Positions 59,616 through 64,000 of a stretch of 64,000 nt of DNA are shown here, piece after piece. A program made the translations under genes and the position numbers. Numbering within the stretch: position 1 is the stretch's first letter; each line of letters begins with the position of its first letter. The DNA is from Candidatus Nitrososphaera evergladensis SR1 (GTDB lineage Archaea > Thermoproteota > Nitrososphaeria > Nitrososphaerales > Nitrososphaeraceae): contig NZ_CP007174.1 in assembly GCF_000730285.1 (NCBI RefSeq), positions 496,001 through 560,000 of the forward strand, read 5' to 3'. A model generated the notes under the pieces. The model did no database searches. It worked only from the letters and a program-made list of their open reading frames with translations, and was not told where the DNA came from.

Positions 59616-60107
59616 ATGGGACGCACAGAGAAAAAGCTCCTAGGCAAGAACGCGCAGGTAATAGTCGACATCCTCCAGAAGGCGTACTCGGACGAGATGC
59701 GCATCTTTCACTACTTTTGGTACGTGGGCATCAACATGGAAGGAATAGGGCTTGTCACCTACGCGCAGGCGCTAAAGACGCAGGCAACCGGCGAACTGAT
59801 GCACGCAGAACTTTTGGCAAACAGGATATCTGAGCTTGGGGGCAAGGCGCCAAGCAATCCTGCAGAATGGGAAAAACTGAGCACCATCGGCCCTCTTGAC
59901 CCAGTAAAGCACCTGACGCTGCGGTCCGCGCTGGAGCGAGCCATGCAATTTGAAGGCAAGGCAGTTGAAAACTATAACGCCCTTGCCAAAAAGGCGCTTG
60001 AGCTGGGCGACTTTGTGACGTACAACCTTGCCACCACCATCCTTGCCGACGAGGTCAAGGACGAGCAGCATACCGAGGACGTCCTCAATTCGCTTGAAGT
60101 AAAGTAA
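59616..60107 (+). CDS. Dps-like ferritin-superfamily protein
   Basis: 163 aa four-helix protein: VDILQKAYSDEMRIFHYFWYVGINMEG, ELMHAELLANRISELGGKAPS, RAMQFEGKAVENYNALAKKALELGD, ILADEVKDEQHTEDVLNSLE. E..H and E-x-x-H pairs on helices give a di-iron (ferroxidase) site as in bacterioferritin/DPSL proteins. Iron storage or oxidative protection. The regulator gene begins 7 nt after the stop. Confidence 0.92.
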   Translation: MGRTEKKLLGKNAQVIVDILQKAYSDEMRIFHYFWYVGINMEGIGLVTYAQALKTQATGELMHAELLANRISELGGKAPSNPAEWEKLSTIGPLDPVKHLTLRSALERAMQFEGKAVENYNALAKKALELGDFVTYNLATTILADEVKDEQHTEDVLNSLEVK

Positions 60108-60114
60108 GTGAGAA

Positions 60115-60477
60115 ATGGCAGTCAACCTTTCAAACGTCGAGCAGGCCATAATAGAGGAGCTAAAGATAAGCCCGGAGGAAGCCCGGGCGTACGTCGCCAT
60201 CGTAAAGAGCGGCAAGATGGACGCCGCCAGGATATCAAAGGCAACGGGCATTGGCGATGAAAAGCAGGCGCAGGCAGTCGCAAAATCCCTTGTAGGCCGT
60301 GGGATGGTGATCGAGATAACTGCAATGGAATTTGAGTCGCTGCATCCCCGCTTTGCAGTCACCAACCGCTACAGGCGCCGCTGCGCCGAGGATAACATCC
60401 CATTCAAAAAGAACCTGCGGGTAGACAACATAGGAATAGTGCTTGAAAAGCCGTTTGAAGATGCAAGAACTAAATAG
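60115..60477 (+). CDS. TrmB-like winged-helix regulator
   Basis: 120 aa. N-terminal TrmB-type wHTH: VEQAIIEELKISPEEARAYVAIVKSGKMDAARISKATGIGDEKQAQAVAKSLVGRGMVI. The rest (about 65-120) is short, without the sugar-binding domain of classical TrmB. In an operon with the ferritin-like gene, so iron- or redox-linked control is a fair guess. Confidence 0.88.
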   Translation: MAVNLSNVEQAIIEELKISPEEARAYVAIVKSGKMDAARISKATGIGDEKQAQAVAKSLVGRGMVIEITAMEFESLHPRFAVTNRYRRRCAEDNIPFKKNLRVDNIGIVLEKPFEDARTK

Positions 60478-60506
60478 GTGTCCGCCGGCTCTCTGTATGG
60501 CAAGAG

Positions 60507-60914
60507 ATGGCGACTTCTGACCCGACGGGCGGCGACAAGGTAGTCTATTTTGGGGTGATAAACATCAACGAGAACGGAAGGACGCTTGGGTCCGTGGACA
60601 TCTGGCGCAGCCTCTTGACAAAAGAGATGTTTTGCGAGGAAAAGCGCCTTGGCATCCTTGACATCGTCGACTACATTGGTATGCCCAAGAAAAAGGAGGA
60701 AGAAGAGTGGGCAGTCGCAGTGAGCCGAAAGCGGAAAGGGCACCTGCGATGGCGCCTTGTCAAGCTTGTAAAAGAAGGCCGGTTCAGGTTTGAAGACGCC
60801 GACGAAAAATTGGTCGAGATCGAGGTCAAGGACTATGCCATCGCCGACCCGGAGTGGTGGAGCTTTTTGGTCAAGAACAACGTAAACCGCAACGTAGAGG
60901 TAGAGGGCAAGTAG
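60507..60914 (+). CDS. Unknown protein, 135 aa
   Basis: Soluble, highly charged protein (DKVVYFGVININENGRTLGSVDIWRSLL, EKRLGILDIVDYIGMPKKKEEEEW, SRKRKGHLRWRLVKLVKEG, DPEWWSFLVKNNVNRN). No motif recognised. Between the TrmB-like gene (30 nt) and the next unknown gene (5 nt), probably in the same transcription unit. Confidence 0.75.
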   Translation: MATSDPTGGDKVVYFGVININENGRTLGSVDIWRSLLTKEMFCEEKRLGILDIVDYIGMPKKKEEEEWAVAVSRKRKGHLRWRLVKLVKEGRFRFEDADEKLVEIEVKDYAIADPEWWSFLVKNNVNRNVEVEGK

Positions 60915-60919
60915 GCAAG

Positions 60920-61222
60920 ATGGAGCGCGCCGGCGACAATAATATTCCACCAGTGACCGTGTTTGTCAAAAACGCCGACGGGAGCGAAATTGCCGCAAAA
61001 CTGTCCGGCTATTTTGTAGTCAGGGGAAAAGAGTTCCGGTTCACCGCCATTGCCTTTGGTAGGATAGGCGGCCATAACGCAAGCGTGAAAATCGCCAAGA
61101 CGACGCTTGAAAAAATAGCCAAGATGGGAATCGACCCGGACGCGCTGGTTGACACCATCCAGCGCAAAATAGTGGAAGGCGACGTCACCCTCCCGGAAGG
61201 AATAAAGCCGCCTTCAGAGTAG
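60920..61222 (+). CDS. Unknown protein, 100 aa
   Basis: From ATG 60920, 5 nt after the upstream gene. [59 protein letters not shown] then a Pro-rich end. Beta-rich then helical; no motif recognised. Overlaps the convergent mtnP stop by 9 nt. Confidence 0.65.
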   Translation: MERAGDNNIPPVTVFVKNADGSEIAAKLSGYFVVRGKEFRFTAIAFGRIGGHNASVKIAKTTLEKIAKMGIDPDALVDTIQRKIVEGDVTLPEGIKPPSE

Positions 61223-62017
61223 CGAGCCTTCAAGCGCGTTTCCGCAGGCGCATTTTGTGCGTTCCAGCGGCACTGCCGGTATCAACTCTGCAACCAGCTT
61301 TTTCGTCTTTTCCACGTTCTTGTGCAGGGTTTCAATGATTTCTTTTGAAGTGACCGGGATTTCTGCCCATACGTCATAGTCGGTGACTGTTGCCACGGAC
61401 AGATAGCAGATTTCAGCTTCGCGTGCAAGCGTGACTTCTGGCACGAGCGTCATGCCGATGATGTCGGCCTTCATGACGTCGCGGAAAAATTTTGATTCTG
61501 CCCTAGTTGAAAAGCGCGGGCCTTCGATGCAGACGTACGTCGCCTTTGGCTGGAACGGGAACTTTAGCCTCTCGATAACTTGCGCAGCGACGTCGCGGAT
61601 TTCCGGGCAGAACGGGTCTGCCATGGAGACGTGCGCCACCTGCCCGCCGTCGTAAAACGTGTACTCTCTTTTCTTGGTAAAGTCGATGAACTGGTCGGGA
61701 AGGGCAATGTGGCCGGGCTTGTAGTCAAAGCCGAGGCTTCCAACCGCCGACGGCGCGATTATGCGCTTGACGCCAAGCTGCTTTAGCGCCCATATGTTGG
61801 CGCGAAAGTTGATCATGTGTGGCGGTATCCTGTGGCCCCTGCCGTGCCTTGGCAAAAATGCCACCTTTCTGCCAGCGTACTCACCGATTGTAATAAGATC
61901 GGAAGGCTCGCCGTACGGCGTGTGCACCTTGATCTCTTTTTTGTCGCTGAAAAGGCCAGAGTCATAAACGCCCGTGCCGCCGATGATGCCAATGTCTGCC
62001 TTTTCCGTCATTGCCAT
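61214..62017 (-). CDS. mtnP: S-methyl-5'-thioadenosine phosphorylase
   Basis: 267 aa. Purine nucleoside phosphorylase family [85 protein letters not shown] (Asp for adenine preference). A C-terminal CACGNAL adds a Cys pair. Phosphorolyses MTA to adenine, which the neighbour APRT recycles. First-stop spacing to apt is 3 nt, so both are one unit read apt then mtnP. Confidence 0.95.
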   Translation of the reverse strand: MAMTEKADIGIIGGTGVYDSGLFSDKKEIKVHTPYGEPSDLITIGEYAGRKVAFLPRHGRGHRIPPHMINFRANIWALKQLGVKRIIAPSAVGSLGFDYKPGHIALPDQFIDFTKKREYTFYDGGQVAHVSMADPFCPEIRDVAAQVIERLKFPFQPKATYVCIEGPRFSTRAESKFFRDVMKADIIGMTLVPEVTLAREAEICYLSVATVTDYDVWAEIPVTSKEIIETLHKNVEKTKKLVAELIPAVPLERTKCACGNALEGSLL

Positions 62018-62020
62018 TTT

Positions 62021-62560
62021 TTAATCGTACACCACCAGCGACTCGACCTTGTAGCCCATCTCGCGCAGCCTGTCGGCTCCCTTTAGCCCTGCCAGTTCAA
62101 TGACAAAAGCAAACCCTGCGACCTTGCCTCCAAGCTCCTCTACCAGCTGCGCCGCTGCAACGGCAGTCCCGCCGGTCGCAATCAGGTCGTCAGCTATCAG
62201 GACTTTTTGTCCCTTTTTCACCGCGCCTATCTGCAGCTCCATGGTGGCATTTCCGTACTCGATGTCGTACGATTTCTTTATCGTGGGGCCAGGAAGCTTG
62301 CCTACTTTTCTTATCATTATCACGCCCTTGCCCGCCTTCATGCCAAGTACCGTTGCGACAACAAAGCCCCTTGACTCGATGCCCGCCGTCATGTCGTACC
62401 TCGTCTTTGAAAACCTGCGGGAAAACTCGGTTGCAATGAACTTGAGGGCGTCAGGGTTCCGGAAAACAGGATTGATGTCGCGGAAAAGTATGCCTGGTTT
62501 TGGAAAGTCCTGATGCTTGCCGATTATCCTGTTGAGGTTTAGCTTGGCCACCACGGACAC
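62021..62560 (-). CDS. apt: Adenine phosphoribosyltransferase
   Basis: 179 aa. IIGKHQDFPKPGILFRDINPVF, AGIESRGFVVATVLG, KSYDIEYGNATMELQIG, and PRPP motif VLIADDLIATGGT, VEELGG. Converts adenine plus PRPP to AMP. Upstream of mtnP in the same operon, completing a salvage step for MTA released in polyamine synthesis. Confidence 0.95.
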   Translation of the reverse strand: MSVVAKLNLNRIIGKHQDFPKPGILFRDINPVFRNPDALKFIATEFSRRFSKTRYDMTAGIESRGFVVATVLGMKAGKGVIMIRKVGKLPGPTIKKSYDIEYGNATMELQIGAVKKGQKVLIADDLIATGGTAVAAAQLVEELGGKVAGFAFVIELAGLKGADRLREMGYKVESLVVYD

Positions 62561-62652
62561 TACGCATTGGGTGGCGGTAAAAAAGATTGCGAAGTAAGCC
62601 CCGGCTTACTGCCTGCTTTATACGGTCGATTGCCTAATAATAGACAGAAAGA

Positions 62653-63153
62653 ATGCAGTCATCGCAGGCAGAGTTTCAGGCCAAAGTCGCCGGGCTCAAG
62701 GACTTTAATGAAGCGTTTGAGCTGGTCAAGAGCGCCGTCTATGAAAAATTCAAGATGCACCGTGCCGGCCTGAGCCTGATACTGCAGGTCATGCCGACAA
62801 ACCTTGGCGCCTACCATATTCTGGGGTCAAACGTGATCGTGATGAACAGCCACGTGCTTGCCGCAATCCGCAGGCTGTCCGGCTCGGAGGCAGAGTACAA
62901 CGCGTACGTGTTCATGGTCTTGGCGCACGAATACCTGCACAGCCTTGGCATCATCGACGAAAATTCGGTGCGCCAGATGACGTACGACCTCTGCAAGACA
63001 ATGCTTGGAGAGGACCACAGCTCGACCAAGATGGCCAAGGAAGACCCATCGTCGCTGTTCCCACAGCTGCGCAACATGATGCAGACGCAGTTTGGCCGCG
63101 AGTTTCAGGTGATCAAGAATTTCGACAGGGCAAGCCAGTCCTACATACAATAA
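62653..63153 (+). CDS. Putative metallopeptidase-like protein (HEYLH)
   Basis: 166 aa helical protein with MVLAHEYLHSLGIIDE, an HExxH zinc motif inside a helix followed by acidic residues, and further NVIVMNSHVLAAIRRLSGS. Possible minimal zinc peptidase; third ligand not certain (candidates are the following Glu/Asp or His in GEDHSS). Starts about 90 nt downstream of the divergent apt gene. Function otherwise unknown. Confidence 0.7.
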   Translation: MQSSQAEFQAKVAGLKDFNEAFELVKSAVYEKFKMHRAGLSLILQVMPTNLGAYHILGSNVIVMNSHVLAAIRRLSGSEAEYNAYVFMVLAHEYLHSLGIIDENSVRQMTYDLCKTMLGEDHSSTKMAKEDPSSLFPQLRNMMQTQFGREFQVIKNFDRASQSYIQ

Positions 63154-63268
63154 GAAGAATGGCATGGAATCTGATATCACAAAAAGCACACTGTTCGCTC
63201 ATCTGTGCTAAATTTCCTACAACAACGCAGCAACAATAGCCAACTTTTTCTCTTATAGAACTAAATCT

Positions 63269-63281
63269 GGAAGATATAAAT
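63269..63281 (+). promoter_or_regulatory. TATA box of 4-hydroxybutyryl-CoA dehydratase gene
   Basis: GGAAGATATAAAT, about 27-39 nt before ATG 63308, predicting a nearly leaderless mRNA for a gene that must be strongly expressed. Confidence 0.55.
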
Positions 63282-63307
63282 AAGAACATGACAAAGTACC
63301 TCATTAT

Positions 63308-64000
63308 ATGCCGATAAAGAACGGGGCCGAGTACGTAGAGAGCCTCAGGGGGAGAAAACTCAAAGTATACCTTTTTGGACAGCTTGTAAAAGAGCCGGTG
63401 GATCACCCGATGATCCGCCCCTCAATTAACGCGGTGGCCGCTACATATGACCTTGCAAACGCCGAGCCAGAGATGGCCGGAGCCAAGTCGTCGATATCTG
63501 GCCTGCAGGTAAATAGGTTCCTCCACATCGCAGAAAGCGCCGAGGACCTTGTGAACCAGAACAAGATGCAAAGGAGGCTGGGCCAGTTGACAGGCACGTG
63601 CTTTCAGCGCTGCGTCGGCATGGACGCCCTGAATTCACTGTATTCCACTACCTACGAAATTGACCAGAAGCACAACACGAAATACCACTCGCGCCTGAAG
63701 GAGTTCATCAAGATGATCCAGCGCGAAAACTATGTCATCGGGGGCGCCATGACGGACGTCAAGGGCGACAGGAGTCTCTCGCCGTCGCAGCAGCCAGACC
63801 CGGACATGTTTGTGCACATTGTCAAGAGGGACAAAAAGGGAGTCTACATCACCGGTGCCAAGGCGCACCAGACCGGCTGCATCAACTCCCACTGGATACT
63901 CGTCATGCCTACCATGCGCTTGAAAGGAGAAGACAAGGACTATGCCATAGTAGGCGCAGTCCCGGTCGACGCCCCTGGCATCACCTACATCTATGGCAGG
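63308..64000 (+). CDS. hcd: 4-hydroxybutyryl-CoA dehydratase (3' partial)
   Basis: First 231 codons, running off the right edge (full enzymes are about 490-510 aa). Start PIKNGAEYVESLRGRKLKV and the Fe-S motif QLTGTCFQRCVGMDALN with Cys98 and Cys102 correspond to Cys99/Cys103 of the clostridial enzyme; the remaining His and Cys ligands lie outside. FAD and 4Fe-4S enzyme converting 4-hydroxybutyryl-CoA to crotonyl-CoA, key step of the thaumarchaeal HP/HB cycle. Confidence 0.96.
   Translation, partial: MPIKNGAEYVESLRGRKLKVYLFGQLVKEPVDHPMIRPSINAVAATYDLANAEPEMAGAKSSISGLQVNRFLHIAESAEDLVNQNKMQRRLGQLTGTCFQRCVGMDALNSLYSTTYEIDQKHNTKYHSRLKEFIKMIQRENYVIGGAMTDVKGDRSLSPSQQPDPDMFVHIVKRDKKGVYITGAKAHQTGCINSHWILVMPTMRLKGEDKDYAIVGAVPVDAPGITYIYGR

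Overview
The window reads as a chromosomal segment of an ammonia-oxidising thaumarchaeon of the soil (Nitrososphaera-like) type. The information-processing genes are archaeal/eukaryote-like: TBP, Nop5 and fibrillarin, ABCE1, RIO1, a Krr1/Pno1-type KH protein, Trm1, a Trm5-like methylase and a Sec11-type signal peptidase. The right edge carries the start of 4-hydroxybutyryl-CoA dehydratase, marker enzyme of the thaumarchaeal 3-hydroxypropionate/4-hydroxybutyrate CO2 fixation cycle. Copper proteins are prominent (a multicopper oxidase fused to a plastocyanin domain, and a separate secreted cupredoxin). Promoters look archaeal: TATA boxes 25-35 nt before starts and many near-leaderless genes. No amo genes are in the window, so the lineage is inferred.

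Region 1 (1-19.7 kb) is accessory, loosely packed and dominated by secreted or membrane-anchored proteins with Asn/Gln/Ser/Asp-rich linkers. It holds a Lon-type protease domain fused to BNR-like beta-propeller repeats, a gamma carbonic anhydrase with a signal peptide, a cytosolic Ser/Thr kinase, a cupredoxin protein, a polysaccharide deacetylase with a chitobiase-like domain, and two interleaved paralogous families. Family A (10567 and 13121) shows patches of perfect DNA identity typical of gene conversion. Family B (11798 and 18845) carries an unrecognised repeat with an AWHY...WW(C) signature. Two tiny Cys-rich proteins (5311-5436 and 8088-8222) also lie here.

Region 2 (19.7-33 kb) is metabolic: VOC/dioxygenase-like and ABM proteins; the multicopper oxidase abutting a hemerythrin-like protein; a MoxR ATPase plus VWA protein pair; then a pentose-phosphate operon (transketolase N-half fused to ribulose-phosphate 3-epimerase, transketolase C-half, transaldolase). 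M17 aminopeptidase and a solitary 5S rRNA gene follow.

Region 3 (33-64 kb) is compact housekeeping: ABCE1 and Trm5-like methylase; dodecin; an unusual membrane sensor with a DUF835-like end; M50 protease; a LarA-like protein; pyrE; LemA/TPM pair; TBP; YjbQ and signal peptidase; Nop5-fibrillarin; RNase HII; a cysteine-synthase/rhodanese fusion; Trm1; FNR; the DUF424-RIO1-KH cluster; a membrane-tethered Hsp20; UbiX; PfkB kinase; Dps-like ferritin with a TrmB-like regulator; MTA phosphorylase plus APRT. It is interrupted at 45.5-48 kb by an AT-rich TPR gene and a tnpB-only IS200/IS605 (IS1341-type) element whose expected start codon is missing.

No tRNA genes, CRISPR arrays or prophage were seen. 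All function calls come from reading motifs by eye; no searches were run.
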